A stretch of 42,863 nucleotides of DNA, from the IMG/VR virus record IMGVR_UViG_3300010403_000032, positions 1 through 42,863 of that record; one strand, written 5' to 3'. The stretch comes from a virus. The position numbers and the translations under genes are program-made. Each line of letters begins with the position of its first letter. The stretch's first letter is position 1. Below are positions 30,089 through 37,911 of this stretch, piece after piece. The notes beneath the pieces were generated by a model, which ran no database searches, was not told the DNA's origin, and saw only the letters and a list, made by a program, of their open reading frames with translations.

Positions 30089-31279
30089 TCAGATCTCGGC
30101 CAACTCGTCGCTGATCTCTGCGTCCAGCTCGTCCAGGTTCACCGCCGCCAGCGCCGCGTCGATCGCGGTCAGGATGCCCTCGTCGACGGCCGGCATCAGG
30201 TGCCCGTACAGGTCGCTCGTCACCGCGATCGAGGAGTGCCCGACGCGGCGCTGAACCCCGGTGAGCGGGACGCCGTCCGAGATCAGGATCGCCGCGTGGG
30301 TGTGACGCAGGTCGTGGATGCGCAGCCCGGCCAGTCCGGCTGCCCTGGTCCACTGCACCCAGCCCCGGCGGAAGTTGCGGATCCGCACCGGCCCGCCCTG
30401 GGACGCGGTGAACAGCAACTCGGCCCGGTCGCGGCCGGACCACAGCGGCGTGAGCGTCATGGCGATCTGGACCGTGAACGTGACCGTGCGGCGGCTCGCC
30501 GCGGTCTTGGGGGTGGTGTAGATAATCTCGCCCGTCCCCGACAGTTCGTGCATGGCCTGCAGGACGGTCAGGCGGGGCGGCTTGGCCAGCAGGTCCACCC
30601 GCCCCACGCGCAGTCCGACCGCCTCACCCCAGCGCAGCCCGGTGCCGACCAGCAGCAGGACCAGCGGACGCCAGTGCTTGGGCACGGCGGCCAACAGCCG
30701 GCCGATCTCCGGTTCGGTGAGGAACCGCATCTCGTGGTGTACCCGCTCCGGCAGCGACTTGGCCGTGATCAGGCAGGGATTGGAGCGGATCAGCTTGTGC
30801 GCCACCGCCGCAGCCAGGATCTTGTGAAGGATGGCGTGCACGTTGCGCACCGTCTTTGGGCTCAGTTTCCTGCGCTCCGCCTGCCGTCGGCGTTTGCCAG
30901 CCACCGCCTCGGCCATGGGACCCCGCCCCGCGGTCAGGTCGGCCAGCCACCGCTGGACCACCAGCGGCTGCTCCAGTTCCTCCAGGGCGTAGCGACCGAG
31001 CAGCGGCAGGATGTGGTTGCGCACCCGGGCCGGCTCGGACTGTGCCGATGACGGCTTCAGGCCACCCTCGTATGTCGGCAGCCAGGCGTCGATCCAGTCG
31101 GCCAGCAGCACCCGCCCGCCCCGGGGCACCAGAGCGTCACCGCGCATCCGGTCGGCCTGGGCGGTGACGATCGCGGTCTTGGCCGCGGTCTTGGACGCGT
31201 AGCCGGACTGGACGGTGACGACCTCGCCGGCGATGCGGTCGCGGATGCGCCAGGTCTTGCCGTGCTTCTCCGCCCACAT
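30089..31279 (-). CDS. int: Tyrosine-type integrase
   Basis: 396 aa from ATG 31279. An N-terminal arm-binding region (WAEKHGKTWRIRDRIAG, YASKTAAKTAIVTAQ) precedes a core-binding SAM-like domain (LLADWIDAWLPTYEGGLKPSS). The catalytic domain has the Arg in GTGLRWGEAVGL, Lys in YTTPKTAASRRTV, HDLRHTHAAILIS (HxxR), VGHSSIAVTSDLYGH (second His and the nucleophile Tyr). All active-site residues are present, so it should be functional. It recombines attP with a tRNA attB. Its start overlaps the repressor stop by 1 nt, so the two are co-expressed. Confidence 0.95.
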   Translation of the reverse strand: MWAEKHGKTWRIRDRIAGEVVTVQSGYASKTAAKTAIVTAQADRMRGDALVPRGGRVLLADWIDAWLPTYEGGLKPSSAQSEPARVRNHILPLLGRYALEELEQPLVVQRWLADLTAGRGPMAEAVAGKRRRQAERRKLSPKTVRNVHAILHKILAAAVAHKLIRSNPCLITAKSLPERVHHEMRFLTEPEIGRLLAAVPKHWRPLVLLLVGTGLRWGEAVGLRVGRVDLLAKPPRLTVLQAMHELSGTGEIIYTTPKTAASRRTVTFTVQIAMTLTPLWSGRDRAELLFTASQGGPVRIRNFRRGWVQWTRAAGLAGLRIHDLRHTHAAILISDGVPLTGVQRRVGHSSIAVTSDLYGHLMPAVDEGILTAIDAALAAVNLDELDAEISDELAEI

Positions 31280-31665
31280 CAGGACTCCCCGGCCGCCAGG
31301 TCGATCATCTTCTGGGTGTCGTCCAGGTCCCGGGCCCGCCGTGCGCGGACGATCGCGATGATCGCGTCCTTCTTGGCCTGCGGAAGATCCGACTCCATGA
31401 TCGAGCGCATCTCCGGGTCGTCGTCGAGGCGCGGTGGGCCGAGGGTCTCGGCTGCGGCCAGCATGGCGACGGACGGCTCCACGTCCAGCGCCCTAGCAAT
31501 GCGGTGAACGCTGTGCAGCGTCAGTCCCGGCTCACCCTTGATCCACCGGAAGATCGACGACCGGTTCAGGCCGGATTCCCTGGCGAGGCGGGCGACGCTC
31601 CAGCCTGGCCGCCTGGTCATCTCGGTCAGGAACCTGGACCAGCCGGTCGGCTTAGCGTCGCTCAC
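31279..31665 (-). CDS. XRE-family immunity repressor
   Basis: 128 aa from GTG 31665; ATG 31719 or 31821 would also be in frame but lie in or at operator sites. HTH: GWSVARLARESGLNRSSIFRWI, then LTLHSVHRIARALDVEPSVAM. The C-terminal half is helical and charged (EMRSIMESDLPQAKKDAIIA) with no peptidase motif, so it is not a LexA/cI cleavage type. It faces the cro-like gene across four operators and should keep the lytic promoter off. Co-translated with integrase. Confidence 0.85.
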   Translation of the reverse strand: MSDAKPTGWSRFLTEMTRRPGWSVARLARESGLNRSSIFRWIKGEPGLTLHSVHRIARALDVEPSVAMLAAAETLGPPRLDDDPEMRSIMESDLPQAKKDAIIAIVRARRARDLDDTQKMIDLAAGES

Positions 31666-31712
31666 ACGGTCACCGTAGGACGCCTCCCACCAGCGCGGGA
31701 ACACAGCGCGGC

Positions 31713-31728
31713 GTCGCATCTTTGCGTC
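31713..31728. promoter_or_regulatory. Operator site 1
   Basis: GTCGCATCTTTGCGTC. Member of a four-site family with consensus GTCGYATMWWTGCRAC. It covers an in-frame ATG of the repressor. Confidence 0.65.
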
Positions 31729-31814
31729 ACGCGTGGGCGGTCTGCTGTTGCGTTCGCTTCGGGACTCTGGCCGGTTGTGGATGGACTTGACGCGCCGTTC
31801 TCTCCCCAGGTGCA

Positions 31815-31830
31815 GTCGCATAACTGCGAC
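31815..31830. promoter_or_regulatory. Operator site 2
   Basis: GTCGCATAACTGCGAC, the best copy, with perfect 6-bp arms (GTCGCA/TGCGAC). Confidence 0.7.
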
Positions 31831-31859
31831 GGTAGATCACCCGTCGGGCGCCATCAACT

Positions 31860-31873
31860 CACCCGTTCGGGTG
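31860..31873. promoter_or_regulatory. Second palindrome type in the immunity region
   Basis: CACCCGTTCGGGTG is a perfect palindrome with a 2-nt centre. A related copy, CACCCGTCGGGCG, lies at 31838-31850. Both are between operators 2 and 3 and could bind the second regulator. Confidence 0.45.
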
Positions 31874-31903
31874 AAACCCGACCCTCACGCCGTTGCCTCT
31901 TGC

Positions 31904-31919
31904 GTCGCATAAAAGCAAC
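31904..31919. promoter_or_regulatory. Operator site 3
   Basis: GTCGCATAAAAGCAAC. It contains an AT-rich core that could be a -10 for either strand. Confidence 0.65.
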
Positions 31920-31936
31920 GGTCTACGGTGGCCAAC

Positions 31937-32194
31937 ATGCCAGCGTTGCAAAGATACGACGCACCGTCGCAATCAAGCGGCGTAGCTGTCCGGCTGCGCG
32001 TCGGCGTCTTCGATCGGCTCATGGCACGGCGAGGCGCCACAACCGTCGTCGATCAGGCTCGGGCCGTCGGCGTTCATCGGGCGACGTTGTTCCGGATCCG
32101 GGCTGGGGCGGGCACCAGCGCGGGGACCGCGATGAAGATCGCGGCCGCCTGCCAGTCCACGGTTGACAAGCTCTTCGAGCGGATCGCCTCATGA
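31937..32194 (+). CDS. Cro-like XRE-family regulator
   Basis: 85 aa from ATG 31937 (GTG 31928 also possible). The HTH is in RLMARRGATTVVDQARAVG and VHRATLFRIRAGAGTSAG, followed by IAAACQSTVDKLFERIAS. Operator 4 lies inside its first codons. Divergent from the repressor; its position and size match a cro-type switch partner. Overlaps the excisionase gene by 4 nt. Confidence 0.78.
   Translation: MPALQRYDAPSQSSGVAVRLRVGVFDRLMARRGATTVVDQARAVGVHRATLFRIRAGAGTSAGTAMKIAAACQSTVDKLFERIAS
31945..31960. promoter_or_regulatory. Operator site 4
   Basis: GTTGCAAAGATACGAC, which is GTCGTATCTTTGCAAC on the other strand. It overlaps the start of the cro-like gene. A weaker half-copy begins at 31966 (GTCGCAATC). 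Confidence 0.6.
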
Positions 32195-32457
32195 CCGCCG
32201 CCGACCTCGTGGACACCCGTGTCGCGGCTGAGCGGATCGGCATGTCCTACGACTGGCTGCGCAAGCAGGTCAAGGCCGGTCTGGTCGAGTGCCACCGGTT
32301 CGGCAGGGTTGTCCGGTTCTCGGACGAGCAGATCGAACGGATCAAGGCCGATCACCTCCAGCCTGTGGCACCGGCCATTCCCGCGCTCGCGCTGCTCCGC
32401 ACCAGCGGCAAGCCGAAGACGAGTCCGACGTACACCGGCGAGGCGATGTCGGCATGA
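32191..32457 (+). CDS. MerR-type excisionase / HTH_17 protein
   Basis: 88 aa, ATGA overlap. DTRVAAERIGMSYDWLRKQV, KAGLVECHRFGRVVRFSDEQ and IERIKADHL form the winged HTH of the excisionase family (bent DNA binding at att sites). In the order cro-like then xis it should help excise the prophage. The C-terminal extension after residue 55 is Pro/Ala-rich. Confidence 0.82.
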   Translation: MTAADLVDTRVAAERIGMSYDWLRKQVKAGLVECHRFGRVVRFSDEQIERIKADHLQPVAPAIPALALLRTSGKPKTSPTYTGEAMSA

Positions 32458-32654
32458 GCCGCTCTGACTCCCGCCGCCCCGCCGGTCGACCCGGTCGGAC
32501 ACCTCGTGGCCCGGCTGGGCGCGGCCCCTCGCGCGGATCGCCGAGCCGCAGCAGTGGCGGCTGCCTTCGCAATGCCACTGTCGCGATCGCCGGCACCCTC
32601 ATGACCCTGGCTCGGCTCGCTCACATGCGTCACCACCTCGGGAGGCTGTCATGA
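32454..32654 (+). CDS. Arg-rich small protein
   Basis: 66 aa from ATG with 4-nt overlaps on both sides. First half is Arg/Pro/Gly/Ser-rich (SDSRRPAGRPGRTPRGPAGR); the second half is helical (NATVAIAGTLMTLARLAHMR). Could bind nucleic acid. Translation is supported mainly by the overlaps. Confidence 0.55.
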   Translation: MSRSDSRRPAGRPGRTPRGPAGRGPSRGSPSRSSGGCLRNATVAIAGTLMTLARLAHMRHHLGRLS

Positions 32655-33136
32655 CCGACTTCGACCTGCGGCGCTCGATTCGCGCGATCGTCGAGGAGAC
32701 CGACCTTGCCTCGCCGGAGGAGATCACCGAGAAGCTCGCGGGGCAGATCCCGGCTCGGGACCTGCGCGCCGTGGTGACAGTGCTGCTACGCGACTACGTC
32801 CGCGTGGAGCTGTCTCGACTCCGCATGAGAACCGGCAGCGATAGCCCAGACGCGACGACGAACCGGTCCGCCAAGGTGGCCGCCATCCGTGCCGCAGCGC
32901 CCCGCTGGCTGCGTGACCGGGTGTTCGTCGGCGGTTCGGAGTGGAAACTGCTGGGCGACTGCACGGCCGACAACCTCGCGTACCTCCAGCAGGAGCGGCG
33001 GGATAACGCCGCCAGGTCCCTCGCCGCCGCCGAGTTCTTCGCCTCGCTGGAGAAGCTGGTGCGGCGCCACAAGGTTGCCCGAGTCTCCGATCTGCCGCCG
33101 AGGACACTCGGCACCGTCGGGGAGTTGGCGGCATGA
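32651..33136 (+). CDS. Hypothetical early protein
   Basis: 161 aa, ATGA overlap. IRAIVEETDLASPEEITEKL and LRAVVTVLLRDYVRVELSRL form a helical N-terminal half. A basic middle (WLRDRVFVGGSEWKLLGDCT) and a helical end follow. Proteins of this kind occur at the start of early operons in other actinophages and actinobacterial prophages; function unknown. Confidence 0.72.
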   Translation: MTDFDLRRSIRAIVEETDLASPEEITEKLAGQIPARDLRAVVTVLLRDYVRVELSRLRMRTGSDSPDATTNRSAKVAAIRAAAPRWLRDRVFVGGSEWKLLGDCTADNLAYLQQERRDNAARSLAAAEFFASLEKLVRRHKVARVSDLPPRTLGTVGELAA

Positions 33137-34332
33137 CCACCAAGACCAGCCGGCGGGCCACGGTAGTCGCGATGCCCGTACAGTCGCCGCTCGCCGGCTC
33201 AGACTCGCAGCCGACCAATCTGCAGACGGTGCCCGTACAACCTGCGTCGGCTGCGCCAACTTCTCCCGCGCCCAACCAGGATGCGACACCCATTGAGCGC
33301 CCGGCGCGGGGGACCAAATCAACCGAGCGCCATGTTCCCAGCGATCCCCATGGTACGGACGCGCTCGGTTCCAACGTGCCGGATCCAGTGGCCGAAGTAC
33401 GCCCGATGCCCAAGCAGACTGCGTTGCTGGATCCGGCGCTCGCTCTCGCCGCCGACGTGCTCGACGACATCGAGCGAGTCCGCAAGGCGAACGCGAACCG
33501 CCTGCGCCAACTGACCCGCACCGGCGCGGACAAGGACGGCGAGGAGCGAGGCTTCGGCCTCGACCCCGACCACCCGGATGTGATGCGGCTCGGCCTGATG
33601 CTCCTCGCGCTGGAGCGGATCGAACACGACGCGGTCCTCAGCCTTCAGGGCAAGCTGCGCAAGCATCCACTCGCCCCGTGGGTCCAGGCTCAGCGCGGCG
33701 TCGGCCAGAAGCAGGCCGCGCGGCTGCTCGCTGCGATCGGCGACCCGTACATCAACTCGGCCAAGGGGCAGCCCCGCACCGTCTCGGCGCTGTGGGCCTA
33801 CTGCGGCCTCCACGTACTCCCCGCCGGCCATTGCGAACCCGACACCCAGGTCGTCCGTGCCGGCGGGGACCAGCACCGCGACACCGACCAGCAGCGCAGA
33901 GGTGCCCATGCCGGGGCCGTCGGTGTCGCGGCCAAACGGCGGAAGGGTGAGCGCGCGAACTGGTCGACCAACGCCAAGACGCGCGCCTACCTGGTCGCCG
34001 AGTCGTGCATGAAGCAACGCTCCCCTGACTGCCGGGACGGCCATACAACGAACGACTCCCATGCAGCAGCCGCCGTCCCGGCCCCCAACCCGCAGGTCGG
34101 TGACGGCCAATCGACTCCCGACACCCAGGCGAGGTATGCCGTCCCGGCCTGCGCCTGCTCCCCCTACCGCGTCGTCTACGACCGCCGCAGGGCACACACC
34201 GCCGTCACCCACCCAGAGTGGACAGACGGCCACAGCCTCAACGACGCACTCCGGGTGACCTCCAAGGAGATCCTCAAGGACCTTTGGCGCGCCGCCCGCG
34301 ACTGGCATCTGGTCCAAGGGGGCGCGGCATGA
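33133..34332 (+). CDS. Protein with IS110-type (Transposase_20) C-terminal domain
   Basis: 399 aa. Residues 1-100 are disordered (Pro/Ser/Gln-rich). A helical part (DPALALAADVLDDIERVRKA, LGLMLLALERIEHDAVLSLQ) leads to a helix-hairpin-helix as in IS110 transposases: GVGQKQAARLLAAIGDP (189-205), TVSALWAYCGLHVLP, KGERANWSTNAKTRAYLVAE, YDRRRAHTAVTHPEW, LRVTSKEILKDLWRAARDWH. The RuvC-like DEDD half of a true IS110 enzyme is not seen, so it is unlikely to be an active transposase. Two low-complexity inserts (about 234-266 and 298-342, with DTQ/DSH..AVP repeats) interrupt the domain. It may be a domesticated DNA-binding or junction-binding protein in early replication. Confidence 0.72.
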   Translation: MTTKTSRRATVVAMPVQSPLAGSDSQPTNLQTVPVQPASAAPTSPAPNQDATPIERPARGTKSTERHVPSDPHGTDALGSNVPDPVAEVRPMPKQTALLDPALALAADVLDDIERVRKANANRLRQLTRTGADKDGEERGFGLDPDHPDVMRLGLMLLALERIEHDAVLSLQGKLRKHPLAPWVQAQRGVGQKQAARLLAAIGDPYINSAKGQPRTVSALWAYCGLHVLPAGHCEPDTQVVRAGGDQHRDTDQQRRGAHAGAVGVAAKRRKGERANWSTNAKTRAYLVAESCMKQRSPDCRDGHTTNDSHAAAAVPAPNPQVGDGQSTPDTQARYAVPACACSPYRVVYDRRRAHTAVTHPEWTDGHSLNDALRVTSKEILKDLWRAARDWHLVQGGAA

Positions 34333-34565
34333 CCGGGATCACCCTCAAGCTCGTCGACGCCTACCGAATCGACGCAGCCTTCGGTAACCGCTTGGTCGCC
34401 TGGTCCGTTCGGGACAACTACGGCTGGAGCATCCACGCCCGCGAACCCAACGGGGACGTAGCGACGGTGGACCGGGTACAGGTGGACGACCCGTTCCTGA
34501 CCCGGCCGCTGGTGCTGCTGAAGCTGCACAAGGCCGCGGTGGCACGACTGGACGGTGCGGCGTGA
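34329..34565 (+). CDS. Small hypothetical early protein
   Basis: 78 aa, ATGA overlap. Beta-rich (ITLKLVDAYRIDAAFGNRLV, VRDNYGWSIHAREPNGDVAT). No family recognised. Confidence 0.65.
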   Translation: MTGITLKLVDAYRIDAAFGNRLVAWSVRDNYGWSIHAREPNGDVATVDRVQVDDPFLTRPLVLLKLHKAAVARLDGAA

Positions 34566-34783
34566 TACCCCGCTGGATCCACCACATCTACGCCGCGTTG
34601 CTCGGCTACTTCTGGGCGCCCTGCCCCGACTGCGGGAAGTACTTCGGCGGCCACGAGATCTACGAGCCGCGGCTCACGATCCTGCGCGCCACCGATACGC
34701 GCCGGCATCTTGTGGTCTGCCCTGCCTGTGAGCGGGAGAAGGAAGACCGCGCGCTGCGCTCCCTTTCGGGTGGTGCGGCGTGA
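34562..34783 (+). CDS. Zinc-ribbon protein
   Basis: 73 aa from GTG. Two Cys pairs (APCPDCGKYFGGHE and LVVCPACEREKEDR) give a zinc ribbon. The aromatic start (WIHHIYAALLGYFW) may be a short hydrophobic helix. Overlaps both neighbours by 4 nt. Confidence 0.72.
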   Translation: MIPRWIHHIYAALLGYFWAPCPDCGKYFGGHEIYEPRLTILRATDTRRHLVVCPACEREKEDRALRSLSGGAA

Positions 34784-35088
34784 TCGTCTACATCTCGATC
34801 GGCAACTCCGACGACAAGTTGACCCAGCAGGAGTGGTCAGACTTCGTGATCGAGACCGACATCCTGCTGCATCCCGGGGCGCCCGGGACCCCGGTCCTCG
34901 CGCGCCACGGCAACTGGCGCAGCCGGCCGGACGATCCCTGGCAGAACGCCTGCTGGTGCGTGGAGATCAAAGAAGGTTACGCGCTACTGAGGGCCGCACT
35001 GCGCCACCAAGCTCGGCAGCATCGGCAGGACTCCATCGCCTGGGCTGAGTGCCCGAACACCGAGTTTCTCGGAGCCTCCAATGGCTAG
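34780..35088 (+). CDS. Hypothetical early protein
   Basis: 102 aa from GTG. IVYISIGNSDDKLTQQEWSD, FVIETDILLHPGAPGTPV, WQNACWCVEIKEGYALLRAA. No domain recognised. It overlaps the next small gene by 8 nt. Confidence 0.7.
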   Translation: MIVYISIGNSDDKLTQQEWSDFVIETDILLHPGAPGTPVLARHGNWRSRPDDPWQNACWCVEIKEGYALLRAALRHQARQHRQDSIAWAECPNTEFLGASNG

Positions 35089-35218
35089 GCGCCTGTGTCA
35101 GTACTGCCGCTGGCCGCTGAACAGGTTCGCGAAGCTGCTGCACGTCTACACCTGCCGAGGCTGCACCTACCGCATGTCGATGGGCACCTCGCCAGCACGT
35201 CCAGAGGGGGACCGATGA
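35081..35218 (+). CDS. 45-aa zinc-ribbon peptide
   Basis: From ATG 35081. MARRLCQYCRWPLNRF and VYTCRGCTYRM hold two CxxC pairs 17 residues apart. Stop overlaps the next ATG. Confidence 0.62.
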   Translation: MARRLCQYCRWPLNRFAKLLHVYTCRGCTYRMSMGTSPARPEGDR

Positions 35219-35529
35219 GCACCGCCCGACACCGGCTGTTCGAGGCGACCTGCCGTGAGCACGACTGGCTGTACCACTTCAGCCCCGACAAGCGGATCTG
35301 CCGGGACTGCCCCACGGTCCAGCCGCTCACCGAGCAGGAAGCCACTGCGGCCCGCGCGTCGCTCGTGGCCTGGGCGGCAGGCATCCGTATCACCCTCGAC
35401 ATCCCCGATGCCCCTGCGCGCACCCGGTCGGAGTGCGACGCGGTGGATGCGAGCCCGGTTCTGGCGGGCTCGACGTGTGGCGGCCAGCCGCTTCCGCCGA
35501 AGGCCTCCCCGGCTGGCCGCCACACCTAA
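35215..35529 (+). CDS. Small His/Cys-containing hypothetical protein
   Basis: 104 aa, ATGA overlap. CREHDWLYHFSPDKRICRDC (12-31) holds a Cys/His set that could bind zinc (C-x2-H ... C-x2-C). The rest is helical then Pro/Ser-rich. End of this gene run; a hairpin follows. Confidence 0.68.
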   Translation: MSTARHRLFEATCREHDWLYHFSPDKRICRDCPTVQPLTEQEATAARASLVAWAAGIRITLDIPDAPARTRSECDAVDASPVLAGSTCGGQPLPPKASPAGRHT

Positions 35530-35535
35530 CCGACT

Positions 35536-35576
35536 CCCGGTGCGGCGTAGGTGGGGAGACCGGGCGCCGCACCGGG
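35536..35576 (+). terminator. Hairpin between early gene groups
   Basis: CCCGGTGCGGCG (35536-35547) pairs perfectly with CGCCGCACCGGG (35565-35576), 17-nt loop, no T-tract. It lies in the only sizeable gap of the early chain. Confidence 0.5.
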
Positions 35577-35653
35577 GCACCGACAAGAAAGCGACCGGCC
35601 GCTCGCACCAAGGTTTGCAGCCAGGCGAGCAGCCAAGACAAGAGGAGTATCGC

Positions 35654-36187
35654 ATGAACATCACCGTCAACGTCGAGGCTGTCGACATCAACTCCGAGTT
35701 CGGGGACCGATACACCTACGACGAAGACGAGCAGCGGGTCCCGATGACGCTCGGCGACGTGATCGCCGAGCGCACCGCGCAGGTGTTCGCCAAGGACGAC
35801 TCCTACAGCGGACTCCGGGGGCGGATCCGGGACATGCGCGTCGAGGAGATGCGCGCCCGCGTTGTTGCCGAACTCGATGCGGCGTTCACCCGGCCAGTCC
35901 AGAAGACGAACGAGTGGGGCGAGCCCGCCGGAGGCCCGTCGACGCTGCGATCGGAGATCGTCAAACTCGCCGAGCGGGCGCTGGCAGTTCCACGCCCCGG
36001 ATACAGCAGCAGCGACCCGCGCTCCACCAGTGCGGTGCAGCAGTTCCTGACCCGCGAGATCGAGGAAGCGATCAAGAAGGAACTCGGTGCCGCGATCGCT
36101 GACGAGAAGGCAAAACTCGTCGCGGCCGTGCGCGCGAAGGCTGCCGAGTTGCTCGCGCAGGCCGTCAAGGAAGGCATCGGCCGGTGA
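35654..36187 (+). CDS. Conserved-type early phage protein, unknown function
   Basis: 177 aa from ATG with AGAGGAG 8 nt upstream. First half: VNVEAVDINSEFGDRYTYDE, MTLGDVIAERTAQVFAKDD. Second half is a long charged helix (FLTREIEEAIKKELGAAIAD, KLVAAVRAKAAELLAQAVKE). The strong ribosome site suggests high expression. It may be a scaffold or DNA-associated protein; not recognised. Confidence 0.72.
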   Translation: MNITVNVEAVDINSEFGDRYTYDEDEQRVPMTLGDVIAERTAQVFAKDDSYSGLRGRIRDMRVEEMRARVVAELDAAFTRPVQKTNEWGEPAGGPSTLRSEIVKLAERALAVPRPGYSSSDPRSTSAVQQFLTREIEEAIKKELGAAIADEKAKLVAAVRAKAAELLAQAVKEGIGR

Positions 36188-36513
36188 CCCCCGCCGACGG
36201 ACGCCGGGGCGGGGGACGCAAGAAGCGTCCGGTCCCGGAGATCCCGTTCTCGGTCATCGAGCGCCGCTTTGAACTCGTCCACTTCGGCGCGAGCCCTGCC
36301 GTTGGCCGCGAGGATGACGGCTACTACGTCCGTGTCCTGACTGGCCAGACCTACGCGGCCGACGCGGTGCGCTCGAACTTCGACTACTTCCGCCTCGCTG
36401 CTGACGGCACTGTGAAGACTGCCCCTCGCGGCCACACTCCGATGTACAAGCCCGGCCGGGTAACGGGCATGGACGAGGCGGTCGCCAAGTACGCGACCGG
36501 CGGTGGGTCATGA
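36184..36513 (+). CDS. Small basic hypothetical protein
   Basis: 109 aa from GTG. Basic Gly-rich start (DGRRGGGRKKRPVPEIPFSV) and a compact body (RFELVHFGASPAVGREDDGY, VRVLTGQTYAADAVRSNFDY). 4-nt overlaps on both sides. Confidence 0.66.
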   Translation: MTPADGRRGGGRKKRPVPEIPFSVIERRFELVHFGASPAVGREDDGYYVRVLTGQTYAADAVRSNFDYFRLAADGTVKTAPRGHTPMYKPGRVTGMDEAVAKYATGGGS

Positions 36514-36695
36514 CCATCGCCGCGTCCAGCGTGGACACCTTCCCCGTCACCCACAACCAGCGGGTCGCGGCTGAAGCGTTGGCCCGTCCCTGCTGCCCCC
36601 GGTGCGGTATCCCGCGCTCGGACAACGACAAGCACTGGTGCCTGTACCAGGTCGACGGTGAGTGGGTCGAGCAGTGGAGGGGGTGGGACGAGTGA
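36510..36695 (+). CDS. Small protein with CCxxC motif
   Basis: 61 aa, ATGA overlap. HNQRVAAEALARPCCPRCGIPR and HWCLYQVDGEW suggest a half zinc ribbon. No family recognised. Confidence 0.62.
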   Translation: MTIAASSVDTFPVTHNQRVAAEALARPCCPRCGIPRSDNDKHWCLYQVDGEWVEQWRGWDE

Positions 36696-37003
36696 GCGAG
36701 GACCGCGTACTTCTCGACCCGCTCCTTGGGGCGATCATCTCAGCGAACGTCGACAACCTGGCCAGGACGAACAACCGGCTCCACTGGAGCCTTGCGAACG
36801 AGTTAGTCGAAGCAAGCGCGACTCTGTTGGCGATCCGGGACGAGATCGAACGCCTGCTCCGCGGTCCGTATGCGCCGAGCACCTACGCGATCGAACGCGC
36901 CGTCTTCCTCCCCGACTGCGCGGCCGTCGATGATGCCAGAACCCGGGTGCTCGCCCAGCGAGGCGACCTTCGCGTCTTCCTCGGCGAGGAGGTGTCGGGG
37001 TGA
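36692..37003 (+). CDS. Hypothetical early protein
   Basis: 103 aa from GTG 36692. Mostly helical (LLDPLLGAIISANVDNLART, LANELVEASATLLAIRDEIE). No domain recognised. Confidence 0.64.
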   Translation: MSEDRVLLDPLLGAIISANVDNLARTNNRLHWSLANELVEASATLLAIRDEIERLLRGPYAPSTYAIERAVFLPDCAAVDDARTRVLAQRGDLRVFLGEEVSG

Positions 37004-37341
37004 GCGCCGAACTGCTCCGCCGCGCTGCTGAGACTCTTCGGTCGTCTGCGGGACTAGCAAGCGAGGGACCGTGGCAGATCGGTCCGGACGCCGATGGCGA
37101 GATCACCCTTCTCGGCCCCGACCTCGGCGATCCGGACGAGCACAACCCTGATGACACCTGCTACGTGGCTCTGGTCCACCCGCCGGTCGCAACGGCGCTC
37201 GCAGCCTGGCTCGACGCTACGGCTGAGGTCGCTGACGCCAACGACGCCAGCGACGGGTTCGACCTGGACGCCGTAGACGACACCCATCGGGCTGCGGTTG
37301 CTACGGCGCGGGCCATCCTCCGCGAGGAGGAAACCCAATGA
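37000..37341 (+). CDS. Small acidic actinophage protein
   Basis: 113 aa from GTG. LLRRAAETLRSSAGLASEGPW, ALVHPPVATALAAWLDATAE and HRAAVATARAILREEE follow a pattern often seen in actinophage and Streptomyces hypothetical proteins (helix, GPW, helix). Function unknown. Confidence 0.7.
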   Translation: MSAELLRRAAETLRSSAGLASEGPWQIGPDADGEITLLGPDLGDPDEHNPDDTCYVALVHPPVATALAAWLDATAEVADANDASDGFDLDAVDDTHRAAVATARAILREEETQ

Positions 37342-37466
37342 CCACCCTCCTGTGGACACTCCTCGGCGCTCTCACCTTTGCCGTCCTGTGCTGCCTCGTG
37401 GGTGCTGGCCTCGCGGCGTGGGTGAAGCGGCGATTCCCCGACCACGACGAGGAGGACACGCCGTGA
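37338..37466 (+). CDS. 42-aa membrane peptide
   Basis: ATG 37338 overlaps the previous stop; its stop overlaps the next GTG. One membrane helix (LLWTLLGALTFAVLCCLVGA) and an acidic tail (DHDEEDTP). Confidence 0.55.
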   Translation: MTTLLWTLLGALTFAVLCCLVGAGLAAWVKRRFPDHDEEDTP

Positions 37467-37723
37467 GCGACCTCTTTCCGACCAAGACCCGGCTCGCGCT
37501 GATGCGCGCGGTCGCGGCTGGGCACGTGCTGCAATTGCCCGACGAAGAGCGCGGGGATCTGGCCACCTTCGACACCACCGACGCAGAGATCGGCGCACCG
37601 GCACGGCGGGTGAACGCCCGCGCCGCCGAGTTGGAACGCGCAGGTTGGGTGCGGCTCATGGCGGATGACGTGACGTACCGCCTGACCGACGCTGGCCGCG
37701 CAGTGCTGGACGGTGCGTCGTGA
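37463..37723 (+). CDS. Small winged-helix-like protein
   Basis: 86 aa from GTG. KTRLALMRAVAAGHVLQLPD, VNARAAELERAGWVRLMADD and YRLTDAGRAVLDG match the helix-helix-wing end of small winged-helix proteins. It could bind DNA; no closer family. Confidence 0.65.
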   Translation: MSDLFPTKTRLALMRAVAAGHVLQLPDEERGDLATFDTTDAEIGAPARRVNARAAELERAGWVRLMADDVTYRLTDAGRAVLDGAS

Positions 37724-37911
37724 GCGAGTTGACGCACTGGACGATCCGCGTGCTGGCCGGGTTCGCCGCGACGGTGGCCGTTGCCTGGCTGATCGCGTCC
37801 GCGATCCGCTACAACATCGCCACGAACCACGAGGTGCAGACGGCGTGCATCGAGCAGGGCGGCTCCTGGATCGCCGGACAGTGCATCCAGTTCGACGGCG
37901 GTGCACCGTGA
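37720..37911 (+). CDS. Small membrane protein
   Basis: 63 aa from GTG. One membrane helix (IRVLAGFAATVAVAWLIASAI) and an outer tail with two Cys (TACIEQGGSWIAGQCIQF). Confidence 0.6.
   Translation: MSELTHWTIRVLAGFAATVAVAWLIASAIRYNIATNHEVQTACIEQGGSWIAGQCIQFDGGAP

Noticed and set aside
33319-34317. 332-codon minus-strand open frame
   Set aside because: Shadow of the IS110-type domain gene, which has clear motifs on the plus strand.
33133-34332. Active insertion sequence
   Set aside because: No terminal inverted repeats, no target duplication and no DEDD domain; the gene overlaps both neighbours by 4 nt as an operon member.
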